DNA of 64,000 bases, taken from assembly GCA_965216965.1 (NCBI GenBank), contig CBDCGX010000010.1, positions 19,133 through 83,132 of the forward strand. Direction: 5' to 3'. This DNA is from CBDAKK01 sp965216965. Its GTDB lineage: Bacteria; Spirochaetota; Spirochaetia; WTKD01; G963693115. This document shows positions 56,239-64,000 of this stretch, piece by piece. Position numbers and translations under genes: made by a program. Under the pieces are notes generated by a model. That model made no database searches and was not told where the DNA came from. It saw nothing but the letters and a program-made list of their open reading frames with translations. Numbering within the stretch: the stretch's first letter is position 1; every line of letters begins with the position of its first letter.

Positions 56239-57351
56239 TTATTCTTGAAACCAATCAATTTTAATTGATGATGTATAATTTCCACGCCAAAGCCCTTGTT
56301 TTTTTGTTCTTACAAAGAGCGTATCTTCGTCTAGAAAAAATCCTAGAACGGCTGCGGTATTGAGTGTTCCAGACGTGTATTTGTTTCCCGATGGTTTTCT
56401 TCGTGTATTTATCTTCCCATCAGGAAGTTCTTGATATCCCTTATCGCGTCCTATTTGTATAAAATATCGTGTTCCTACTAAGAGTCCAGTAAATTTACTT
56501 TGATTAATAAAAATAAAATCAGTGTAAACTGTGTTGCTTTCTTGAGTTGAGCGAGTCCATGTGGTACCATCGGATGTTGCCCATATGTAGCCCTTGTTAG
56601 AAAGTACAAGGGTTTCTTGTGATGTTGCAGAGTCGGTGTAAGAGTATATCCCGTTTATAAAAGAGGTGAGAGGGGATTTTGATTTGGTATCAACAATATC
56701 TACTTGAGTGATCGTTGTTCCTGCTAAGGAAAAAAGTCCCCCTCTACTTATAAGGTAGACGGTATTCTTAAAGAACGCCATATCATGCAGTATGTCGTCC
56801 CAGTCTGCGATTTTTGTAGGAGAAGCAGTTTCGTAATTAGCATAAATGGTGTAATATTTTCCGTCTGCATTTCTTTCTGTTGCGTACAAGACACCATTTA
56901 GGAGAATTATATTTTGTACATTATCAAGATTTCGCATAAATGTGAGGGTGTAGCTTGTAGAGGTAGGATTCATTTTATATAAAACCCTATCTACAATTGT
57001 TTTTTTATCATTCTCTTTATATGTTACAAAATATGCGACGGTATTAGGAGTCTCTTGTGTAAGCATGAGTACTTTTTTATATTCGTTGGGAAGTACTGTT
57101 GTATCCCACGAATCAGAATCTATTTTTCTATGAAACATTCTAACGCCAGTAGATATTAGATAAAGATTTCCCATCCTAGCCATTCCATTTACAGTTATAT
57201 TATTGTTGAGATTCCCGGTTTTAATTTTTTCTTCCGATTCTATGCTAGCAAATATAGCTTCAACTTCTACGCATGAAAAAAGAAAAGATGAGATTACAAT
57301 GAAAGAAAACACAATGGGTAGAGAAGAATATATACGAGATTTAAAATACAT
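56239..57351 (-). CDS. Putative lipoprotein with propeller-like repeats
   Basis: A 370-aa protein of unknown function. I place the start at ATG 57351 because that puts a signal peptide with a lipobox-like LFSC (residues 23-26) at the N-terminus; an earlier in-frame start at 57426 lies inside the upstream gene. The mature part has repeating beta strands of about 45 residues (LYLISTGVRMFHR, VLYATERNADGKYY, VYLISRGGLFSL, and TLVLSNKGYIWATSDGTTWT), as in beta-propellers. It overlaps the upstream outer-membrane-type gene by 11 bases. Confidence 0.65.
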   Translation of the reverse strand: MYFKSRIYSSLPIVFSFIVISSFLFSCVEVEAIFASIESEEKIKTGNLNNNITVNGMARMGNLYLISTGVRMFHRKIDSDSWDTTVLPNEYKKVLMLTQETPNTVAYFVTYKENDKKTIVDRVLYKMNPTSTSYTLTFMRNLDNVQNIILLNGVLYATERNADGKYYTIYANYETASPTKIADWDDILHDMAFFKNTVYLISRGGLFSLAGTTITQVDIVDTKSKSPLTSFINGIYSYTDSATSQETLVLSNKGYIWATSDGTTWTRSTQESNTVYTDFIFINQSKFTGLLVGTRYFIQIGRDKGYQELPDGKINTRRKPSGNKYTSGTLNTAAVLGFFLDEDTLFVRTKKQGLWRGNYTSSIKIDWFQE

Positions 57352-57985
57352 AAGTAAAGCCTGCTGATACATCAATGAAATTTCCCATTCGAGAGTATTC
57401 TTTTCCAAGGTTAGGTGAGTAGTCATATGATTGAACTATTAGCCAGTATGCTATAAACAGTCCAGTTGACCAGTTTTGATTTATTCTATATGTAATTCCC
57501 ACTTTTGGTTTTAGTGCAAAATCTATTTTTACGTTATTTTTTAATGATGCTATGTTCATGCCTATTCCTAGAGAAATAGGAAATTCTATGGGATATACTT
57601 GGAAGGTGTATTTTAGATGAATAGTAATAGGGGCCATAAAGAGAGTGTTTGAATTTGGGGTAAGTGCAAACATACCTGCAATCTCCATTCCCGTTGATAG
57701 TCCTTTCCATAAGAATATATCCCATTCAAACCATATATTACCTCCAACGGTAAGGCGGGTGTCAGGTATATATTGTCCTGTGAATTTCTGATAAAAGAGA
57801 GGAACAATTACACCAAGTCCCATAGAAATACTCCCTTGTCCTAATTCGTATTTGGGAATGTATTTTTTTGTAGTTGCAATTGATGGAGGAGGAGTTTTAT
57901 CATCGTTTTTTTGGGGGGTATCTTGAGAATAAGAATATGCAAAAACAAGAGTAAATAAAAGGAAGACTAAGAGATGCTGCTTCAT
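57341..57985 (-). CDS. Outer-membrane beta-barrel-like protein
   Basis: A 214-aa exported protein: signal peptide (HLLVFLLFTLVFAYSYSQ), a short polar linker, then about 170 residues of alternating hydrophobic beta strands with Gly (GQGSISMGLGVIVPLFY, GGNIWFEWDIFLWKGLSTGM, IHLKYTFQVYPIEFPISLGI) ending in an aromatic residue (TYVF). The final Phe and strand pattern are typical of outer-membrane barrels. It could be a small porin-like or LpxR/OmpW-like barrel; I cannot choose. It overlaps the lipoprotein gene downstream on the same strand. Confidence 0.7.
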   Translation of the reverse strand: MKQHLLVFLLFTLVFAYSYSQDTPQKNDDKTPPPSIATTKKYIPKYELGQGSISMGLGVIVPLFYQKFTGQYIPDTRLTVGGNIWFEWDIFLWKGLSTGMEIAGMFALTPNSNTLFMAPITIHLKYTFQVYPIEFPISLGIGMNIASLKNNVKIDFALKPKVGITYRINQNWSTGLFIAYWLIVQSYDYSPNLGKEYSRMGNFIDVSAGFTYVF

Positions 57986-58045
57986 TATATATAATTTTAA
58001 TGTTTTATCCTTGCATGGTCAACCTTAAATGGAAGGAATGCTTAT

Positions 58046-59077
58046 TTATTTTTTATATACTGTATTTGTATTTTTTGATGCAAAAGTACTTCCTCTTGAT
58101 GGCGTGATGTGCCAGTCAGACTTACTATTAGTGTCTGTATACGATGAATTTCTGCTTATTGAGCGTGTAGTACTACTATTTTTGGGATTAACGGTATCCG
58201 AAGGGAAAATAGTAGCATGAGAGGGAGATGGTTTCCACTCATTGTGTTGTAATATTTCTTTTGTCCAAAAAAACACTTTTTTATTATTAAATCCATTATA
58301 CTTATTTGAAATATCTGTTTTTGTAGAATATATAACAGAATCAAGCACTTTCCCATGTGGCGATTGGAGTAATACTAGCACGCTATTTGTATTCGAAATT
58401 CCCCTTCCATTGCTCGAAAATATATCCCACGCATTATTATAACTCATCGTATGAGCAGATTGTTTCTTGTTTTTTGTTTCTGTTTTAGGCAAAGGTTCTG
58501 TGATTGGGTTCCAGTGTATGATTATAAAATCCCCATTTTGTACAATAATATTGGGGAATATAACTTGCTGTGTAAAAGAGCTTATGCCTCCTTCTCTCAA
58601 AGTTACACCTGCAAGATTCCCCTCAGAAAGCACTATAAGTTCTGTTTTATCGGGGTTATTCTTACTTCCTTCGGTGGTAAATTCACTTATAAGAAGGTGA
58701 GGTATGTTATTGTTATACCCATATATGTTTTCTACTATATGTAGTGAGTTGCCTATTATATCTTTTACTTTTGTGCTAAGGGAGTAAAGCACACCTGCGT
58801 GTGTAGGCGTGTTGAGTATAATAGTAAGTATATTATCTTTTACTATTGATTCTTTTATAGAAATAGAATTATGTATATATGTATTTTTTGCTTCTTTATA
58901 AAGAGCCTCGTTAAATGTGAGAATGATCTTTGTATTACTTATGGGATACACGCTTGTAAGCACAGGAGGAGTAATATCTCCTCCTGTCCATATTTGAGCT
59001 GATTTTGAAATGTCTTGTATTTCTTGAGTACTGCAAGAATATAGTATGCTAATAAGTATAATCAATATGTAGCACAT
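58046..59077 (-). CDS. Lipoprotein with Ig-like (Big_5) and lamin-tail-like domains
   Basis: A 343-aa protein whose N-terminus is a short signal peptide with lipobox (ILISILYSC, Cys at residue 15). Residues 33-125 match a bacterial Ig-like Big_5 pattern (DITPPVLTSVYPISNTKI, then LTFNEAL). Residues 130-300 resemble a lamin-tail domain (LLISEFTTEGSKNNPDKTEL, then ELIVLSEGNLAGVTL), which also occurs in secreted bacterial proteins. Function is unknown but surface or periplasmic location is likely. It is divergent from the VWA gene. Confidence 0.65.
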   Translation of the reverse strand: MCYILIILISILYSCSTQEIQDISKSAQIWTGGDITPPVLTSVYPISNTKIILTFNEALYKEAKNTYIHNSISIKESIVKDNILTIILNTPTHAGVLYSLSTKVKDIIGNSLHIVENIYGYNNNIPHLLISEFTTEGSKNNPDKTELIVLSEGNLAGVTLREGGISSFTQQVIFPNIIVQNGDFIIIHWNPITEPLPKTETKNKKQSAHTMSYNNAWDIFSSNGRGISNTNSVLVLLQSPHGKVLDSVIYSTKTDISNKYNGFNNKKVFFWTKEILQHNEWKPSPSHATIFPSDTVNPKNSSTTRSISRNSSYTDTNSKSDWHITPSRGSTFASKNTNTVYKK

Positions 59078-59166
59078 ATTAATATATACATTAAGAACTT
59101 CATTTTACTTCAATATAAATTGAGAAAAAAGATAATCTTTTTATAAAAGATGTCGATATTTATATT

Positions 59167-60423
59167 GTGAGATGTAGCATTCTTTTGTTAGTATTAGTTT
59201 TTATGGCTCAGACTTCTTTTATATTTGGGCAAAGCCTTGGAGATAGTACAGACAATCTTATTGTTTTAGAAGATGATGTGCAAATAAAAGATTCTCCCGA
59301 CGAAGATGGATTTTATCTGTATATAAGGAAAAGATCTTCTGGTATAAAATCTATCCTTTTGACAGAATCATCAGAAATGGTTTTACATGAATTTGCAACA
59401 TATGCTCTTAGAAACAACGATACTAAGAACACTACAAATAAATATGAGCCTCGAATACTTGATGGAGAGTTCATTATAGCCGAGAAGGGAAACTACATAA
59501 TAGACAGCACTACAGAAGATATACCAGATTTTGGTAATGCGTTTGTGCTTTTTGTTCCATACAGGGTTGATTTTGGATATGTACAAGAGCGACATGGGGT
59601 AGTAGATTTTATTAATGGTGGATCATACATAAGCATAAGGACGTTTGAGTTTCCATATGCTGATTACAAAGGGGAATATAGAGATAATTCTTTTTTCATA
59701 AAAAGAGAGCAGATTAAAAGCAAAAAAGATGTACCCCCCACAATATTGCTAGAAAGCGAATATAACAATCAATATCCATCTTTGCCGGATACACAAGAAA
59801 AAACTCAAAAAGAGAAAAATAACACCCGTAATACGGTGAAAATATCATTTACCAATATTGCTAGTGCGAGTGGAAGTACAGAAATCTTGGTTAATGAAAG
59901 CGATGACATAATTAGGAATAGTAAGTTCTTGTTAGAAAACACTCCTGCCACTATGAGCATTGATATCGTTCTCGTTATTGATACCACACAAAGCATGGTG
60001 AACGATATTTCTAATATAAAGAAAAAATTTATAGAAATGGTTTTAAGAACAAAAAAAGGTCGAAATATTCGTGTGGGCGTAGTGGAGTATAGAGATATAA
60101 ACGAAGCATATGTTACAAGACGACATAATCTTACAGATGATCTTAGACAAATAGGAAAGTATATTAAAAACATACGAGTTGGAGGAGGCGGAGATTGGTC
60201 AGAAGAAGTGTTTGCTGGATTAGATGTTGCTGTAAATGAGTTTAATTGGAAGAGTGATAGACGATATATATTTCTTATTGGTGATGCACCTGCTAATAGC
60301 CCTTCGAGAATTGGAATAGATGAAAAAAAATTATTTCAAGGCGTTAAGGAAAAGGATATAAAGATATACCCCTATATTATATCTAGGAAAAAAAAGAAAG
60401 AAGTATATTCGAGTAAGTTATAG
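59167..60423 (+). CDS. Exported von Willebrand A domain protein
   Basis: A 418-aa protein with a signal peptide (LLLVLVFMAQTSFIFGQ), an N-terminal beta-rich domain of about 200 residues, and a C-terminal VWA domain (about 265-410). It has the MIDAS motif DTTQSM (DxTxS rather than DxSxS), then VGVVEYRD and FLIGDAPANS. The start is a GTG at 59167. It likely binds a protein partner at the cell surface or in the periplasm through a metal ion. It lies 105 bases upstream of cas12a on the same strand, but nothing links the two functionally. Confidence 0.75.
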   Translation: MRCSILLLVLVFMAQTSFIFGQSLGDSTDNLIVLEDDVQIKDSPDEDGFYLYIRKRSSGIKSILLTESSEMVLHEFATYALRNNDTKNTTNKYEPRILDGEFIIAEKGNYIIDSTTEDIPDFGNAFVLFVPYRVDFGYVQERHGVVDFINGGSYISIRTFEFPYADYKGEYRDNSFFIKREQIKSKKDVPPTILLESEYNNQYPSLPDTQEKTQKEKNNTRNTVKISFTNIASASGSTEILVNESDDIIRNSKFLLENTPATMSIDIVLVIDTTQSMVNDISNIKKKFIEMVLRTKKGRNIRVGVVEYRDINEAYVTRRHNLTDDLRQIGKYIKNIRVGGGGDWSEEVFAGLDVAVNEFNWKSDRRYIFLIGDAPANSPSRIGIDEKKLFQGVKEKDIKIYPYIISRKKKKEVYSSKL

Positions 60424-60476
60424 GCATTTTTTATTTTTTAATATACATCAAAGTAAATATTTGAGATGTAAGGATA

Positions 60477-60500
60477 TAGTATTTTAAATATAGAATACTA
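60477..60500. promoter_or_regulatory. Inverted repeat upstream of cas12a
   Basis: Seven-base arms TAGTATT (60477-60483) and AATACTA (60494-60500) are exact reverse complements separated by ten bases, 28 bases before the cas12a start. It could be an operator; a TATAGT box overlaps the left arm. Confidence 0.3.
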
Positions 60501-60528
60501 ATGTTATCAAATTTTAAAGGAGTAATAA

Positions 60529-63500
60529 ATGAGATTAGATAATATGACAAGACTTTATAGTCTTCAGAAAACGCTTCGCTTTGAGCTGAGACCAGTTGGC
60601 AAAACAGATCAATATATTGATAAAATGATTGCTATTTTAGTAGATGATCAAGAAACGACAAGCGATTCTAAAGAAGAGGAATCGATATTAATAGAAAAAA
60701 TAGCAAGAAAAGATAAAAGAAGGTCTCAAGATTACGAAGCGGTGAAAGAAGTAATCGATGAATATCAAAAGGAGTATATTCAAAGTCGTTTAGAAAATGC
60801 AGTAGATGATAAAGGGAAGGATGTAATTACATGTAGTGATTATAAAGATGCATATAAACTCTATAAAAAATATATAAAAAAAATCCAATATAGACAAAAA
60901 CCCAAAGAAACCCTTTCTGAAGAAAATCTTTCTAAATGGAAAAAAGAACAGAAAGAAGAAGAAATAAAAAAGAACGAAGAAAACCTTTCTAAATGGAAAA
61001 AAAAACAAGAAGAACTAAGAAAAAAACTTGTAAAGGCTTTTAAAGATAAAAAATATGAAATAAATAAAGATCTCATTAACACTCTTTCTGAGAAGAGTCC
61101 TGATGTTTTAGAGAATTTTAAAAAATTCAGTACGTATTTTACGGGGTTAAACGAAAATAGAAAAAATCTATATACCGACGAAGCACAGGGTACGGCAATA
61201 GCATTTCGGTTAATACATGAGAATCTCCCTAAATTTTTTAATGGATGTTTGTTGTATGAGAAAATAATAAAAAATTATGAAAATTTAAAATTTAAAAACA
61301 TGGGGGAACTTTTAAAACCTCTTGATGTTTCTAAATTATCTTATGTATTTATTCCCGAATATTTTAAAAAACTATACACTCAAGATGGAATTGATGCGTA
61401 TAATGAATTACGTGGTGGCAGGGTGCATGAAGACGGTACTTCAATTGATGGGCTTAACAAACAAATAAACCTTTTTAGGCAATCAAAGGGAATTCCTTCT
61501 AAGAATCTCCCGGTATTTTCTGAACTCTATAAGCAAATATTGAGTGATCGCCATACCCATTCTTTTATTCCTACTGCATTTACAAGTTATGATGAAATGT
61601 TATCGTCTATTGTAGATTTTATAAAGGAAAGCAATATTATTTTAGAAAGATTAAATACATTATTATTCAAGGAATTTGACACAATAGATTGTGAGCGAAC
61701 TTTTTTTCTTTCTAGTTTTTCAAATTCACTTTCTCAGTATTATTTTAATAATTGGAAACAAATGTCTATAATTATGCAGCGATATGCTGTTGATGTTCTT
61801 TTTTTGAAAAAGGAAAAAGATTATGAACAATATATAAAAAAAGATGTGTACTCTTTTCAAGAGCTTGATAATGCAATTAAACACTATGTAAAAGAATATA
61901 TTGATGATAATAATGAGAAAAATAAAATAGAGAAATACACTAGTAATCTAGTAACTGTTTTTATCCAAGAGGAATATAAAACTAAAAAAGAAGAATTAAA
62001 AGAAATATTAAAAATTATTAACGGAAATTTTCAGAAAAAAGATAAAGACCACGAGGAAAATAAAGCATCTAATCGAGAAAATATTAAAAATGTGATGGAT
62101 GCTTATAAGAATATTGGGAATGCTTTGAAGCCATTGCATCTTGTGAAAGGAAGAAAAAATTTAGATGTAGGAGAAGTAGACGAAGGGTTTTATGTTCCTT
62201 TTTTCGAAGATTATAAGCAATTTGCTGATTGTACCGATACTCTTTATAATAAAATTCGCAACTACGTAACAAAAAAACCTTTTAGTAAAGAAAAAATCAA
62301 AATTAGTTTTAATGCTCCGACTTTACTTGCTGGATGGGATATAAATAAAGAGCGTGCTAATCGATGCATTATTTTGAGAAAGAATGATTCTTATTATCTC
62401 GCTATAATGCTGAGCAATTGTTCTGATAGTTTTACACCCTCATCATCTTCTCAAGATGATGAGTTTTATGAAAAAATGAATTATAAATTGCTTCCTAATC
62501 CTCATATGACGCTTCCCAAAGCCTTTTTTTCTAAAATAGGCAGGGCAAAATATAATCCACCTGATGAAATATTAAAACTTTATGAGAGGGGAGAACATAA
62601 AAAAGGAGATGTGTTTAAAAAAGAGAGTTGTCATAAACTTATTGATTATTTTAAGTCGGTGATACCAAAGTATAAAGTAAAAGATAGTGATGAGTTTGGA
62701 TGGGATGTTTTTAATTTTTCGTTTTCTGACACGGAAAGTTATGAAGATATGAGTTTCTTCTATAAAGAAATAGAAAAACAGAACTATCGGATATGGTTTA
62801 GTAAGATATCAAAAAAATGTATAGATATATTAATACAAGAAGGGAAACTCTTGCTATTCCAAATTTATAATAAAGATTTTTCTTCTTACAGTAAGGGAAA
62901 ACCTAATTTACATACTCTCTATTGGCGAGGGCTTTTTGAAGAAAAAAATATTAGAAATACAATATTAAAACTCAATGGAGAGGCGGAGATTTTCTTTCGT
63001 AGACATTCTCTTAGCAAAGATAAGATTGAGCATCCTGCTAATAAATATATAAACAATAAAAACCCCAATAACCCCAAGAAAAAAAGTGTTTTTAAGTATG
63101 ATATTATTAAAGATCGTCGTTATACAAGAGATATGTTTTTCTTACATGTACCCATTACTCTCAATTTTGGGTGTGGAGAAATGAAGGGGAAAACTTATAA
63201 TAAGAAGGCAGCTGAAATTATAACAAAAAGCAAGGATGTGTGTGTAATTGGGATTGATCGAGGAGAAAGGCATCTTTTGTATTACAGTTTAATTAATGCA
63301 AGAGGAGAAATTCTTGATCAGGGAAGTTTTAATACTATTGGTAGCAAAGAGCATAAAGTTGATTATCATGAAAAATTAGATGCTAGGGAAATAGAGCGCG
63401 ATGAAGCTCGGAAATCATGGGATGTCATTGAGAATATTAAAGAACTGAAGGCTGGATATTTATCTCATGTGATACACAAGATTGCAAAACTTATAGAAAA

Positions 63501-64000
63501 ACATAACGCCATCGTGGTGTTAGAAGATTTGAATTTTGGGTTTAAGAGAGGACGTTTCAAAATTGAAAAACAGGTATATCAAAAATTTGAGAAGGCTTTA
63601 ATAGATAAGCTTAATTATCTTGTTTTTAAAGATCGGTTGCCTAGTGAATCTGGTGGGTATTGCAACGCATACCAACTTACTGCTCCTTTTGAAAGTTTCC
63701 AAAAACTTGGGAAACAAAGTGGAATTCTTTTTTACATAATGCCATCGTATACTTCGAGTATTGATCCGGTTACGGGATTTATCGATTTTCTGCGACCAAA
63801 ATATGAAAGTGTAAAAAGATCACAAGATTTTTTTGGGGGATTTAATTGTATTACATACAACAAGGATAAAAAATATTTTGAATTTACTTTTGATTATAAA
63901 AAACTTTCTATTAACACAAAACTGGGGAGTTATCCATCTACGTGGTGTGCATGTACATATGGCGATGTCCGTTATTGCAATGTGAAAAATGAAAATAATT
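60529..64000 (+). CDS. cas12a: Cas12a (Cpf1), type V-A CRISPR nuclease; 3' end outside window
   Basis: Cas12a is an RNA-guided DNA endonuclease that also matures its own crRNAs. The frame is open from ATG 60529 (AAAGGAG six bases upstream) to the window end, 1157 codons; the family is about 1200-1300 aa. REC1 starts YSLQKTLRFELRPVGKT and has FTGLNENRKNLYTDEAQGTA. The PAM-interacting part follows APTLLAGWDINKERANR. WED has LLLFQIYNKDFSSYSKGKPN and HTLYWRGLFEEKN. Processing residues are H835, K844 and K861, spaced as H843/K852/K869 in the Francisella enzyme. RuvC-I has D910 (VIGIDRGERHLLYYS) and RuvC-II E999 (VVLEDLNFGFKRGR). RuvC-III is beyond the edge. No cas1, cas2, cas4 or array is seen in the window. 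Confidence 0.97.
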   Translation, partial: MRLDNMTRLYSLQKTLRFELRPVGKTDQYIDKMIAILVDDQETTSDSKEEESILIEKIARKDKRRSQDYEAVKEVIDEYQKEYIQSRLENAVDDKGKDVITCSDYKDAYKLYKKYIKKIQYRQKPKETLSEENLSKWKKEQKEEEIKKNEENLSKWKKKQEELRKKLVKAFKDKKYEINKDLINTLSEKSPDVLENFKKFSTYFTGLNENRKNLYTDEAQGTAIAFRLIHENLPKFFNGCLLYEKIIKNYENLKFKNMGELLKPLDVSKLSYVFIPEYFKKLYTQDGIDAYNELRGGRVHEDGTSIDGLNKQINLFRQSKGIPSKNLPVFSELYKQILSDRHTHSFIPTAFTSYDEMLSSIVDFIKESNIILERLNTLLFKEFDTIDCERTFFLSSFSNSLSQYYFNNWKQMSIIMQRYAVDVLFLKKEKDYEQYIKKDVYSFQELDNAIKHYVKEYIDDNNEKNKIEKYTSNLVTVFIQEEYKTKKEELKEILKIINGNFQKKDKDHEENKASNRENIKNVMDAYKNIGNALKPLHLVKGRKNLDVGEVDEGFYVPFFEDYKQFADCTDTLYNKIRNYVTKKPFSKEKIKISFNAPTLLAGWDINKERANRCIILRKNDSYYLAIMLSNCSDSFTPSSSSQDDEFYEKMNYKLLPNPHMTLPKAFFSKIGRAKYNPPDEILKLYERGEHKKGDVFKKESCHKLIDYFKSVIPKYKVKDSDEFGWDVFNFSFSDTESYEDMSFFYKEIEKQNYRIWFSKISKKCIDILIQEGKLLLFQIYNKDFSSYSKGKPNLHTLYWRGLFEEKNIRNTILKLNGEAEIFFRRHSLSKDKIEHPANKYINNKNPNNPKKKSVFKYDIIKDRRYTRDMFFLHVPITLNFGCGEMKGKTYNKKAAEIITKSKDVCVIGIDRGERHLLYYSLINARGEILDQGSFNTIGSKEHKVDYHEKLDAREIERDEARKSWDVIENIKELKAGYLSHVIHKIAKLIEKHNAIVVLEDLNFGFKRGRFKIEKQVYQKFEKALIDKLNYLVFKDRLPSESGGYCNAYQLTAPFESFQKLGKQSGILFYIMPSYTSSIDPVTGFIDFLRPKYESVKRSQDFFGGFNCITYNKDKKYFEFTFDYKKLSINTKLGSYPSTWCACTYGDVRYCNVKNENN

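Noticed and set aside
60424..60528. CRISPR array or Cas12a direct repeat upstream of cas12a
   Set aside because: No repeated unit and no TCTAC...GTAGA hairpin is seen here or elsewhere in the window.

Overview
The window is AT-rich chromosomal DNA from a bacterium that is most likely a spirochaete. The strongest sign is a very long GreA (about 905 aa, with the normal GreA module only at its C-terminus), the form known from Borrelia and Treponema. Supporting signs are a giant coiled-coil protein of spirochaetal type, a MoxR/Bat operon, tandem cyclic-nucleotide-binding proteins, a DbpA-like RNA-binding protein and several lipoprotein or outer-membrane candidates. Genes use the standard code. 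I cannot place the organism to genus.

Layout. 0-9.8 kb: 3' part of transketolase, sppA, clpS-clpA, a degenerate HD-GYP-like protein, rho and rpmE2. 9.8-16.6 kb: an M16C metalloprotease, a short-chain dehydrogenase, class II fructose-bisphosphate aldolase, a SMUG1-type DNA glycosylase and moxR. Four of these five genes carry single-base insertions. 15.7-21.1 kb: moxR-DUF58-BatD-like-batA-batB-TPR operon. 21.1-29.6 kb: infA, small unknowns, an OmpA-like protein, a D,D-carboxypeptidase, the coiled-coil giant and a 2-hydroxyacid dehydrogenase. 29.6-38.4 kb: a protein quality-control block (grpE, dnaK, dnaJ, then tig, clpP, clpX), with a TrmH methyltransferase and tRNA-Gly between. 38.3-46.6 kb: a 6.2-kb accessory island sits between two diverged direct copies of a clpX-end/argF/secreted-protein segment. 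The island holds a CsoR-like regulator with a MacB/FtsX-type ABC exporter on the minus strand, and an ArsR regulator, ArsP-like permease, broken DGC-domain gene and thioredoxin-like protein on the plus strand. 46.6-60.4 kb: DHH phosphoesterase, tRNA-Asn, greA, TPR proteins, rpe, two cNMP-binding proteins, map and four exported proteins.

The right edge holds the most notable gene. From 60529 to the window end an open frame of 1157 codons encodes most of a Cas12a (Cpf1) nuclease. The RuvC-I Asp (D910), the RuvC-II Glu (E999) and the three pre-crRNA-processing residues (H835, K844, K861) are all present. The last part of the protein, any cas4/cas1/cas2 and the CRISPR array would lie beyond the window; no array is visible inside it.

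A technical caution: about 15 single-base insertions and only one deletion break otherwise well-conserved genes, and 12 of them fall between 11.1 and 16.6 kb. Removing them restores full-length proteins. This looks more like insertion-biased sequence error than gene decay, although a few at homopolymer runs could be real.
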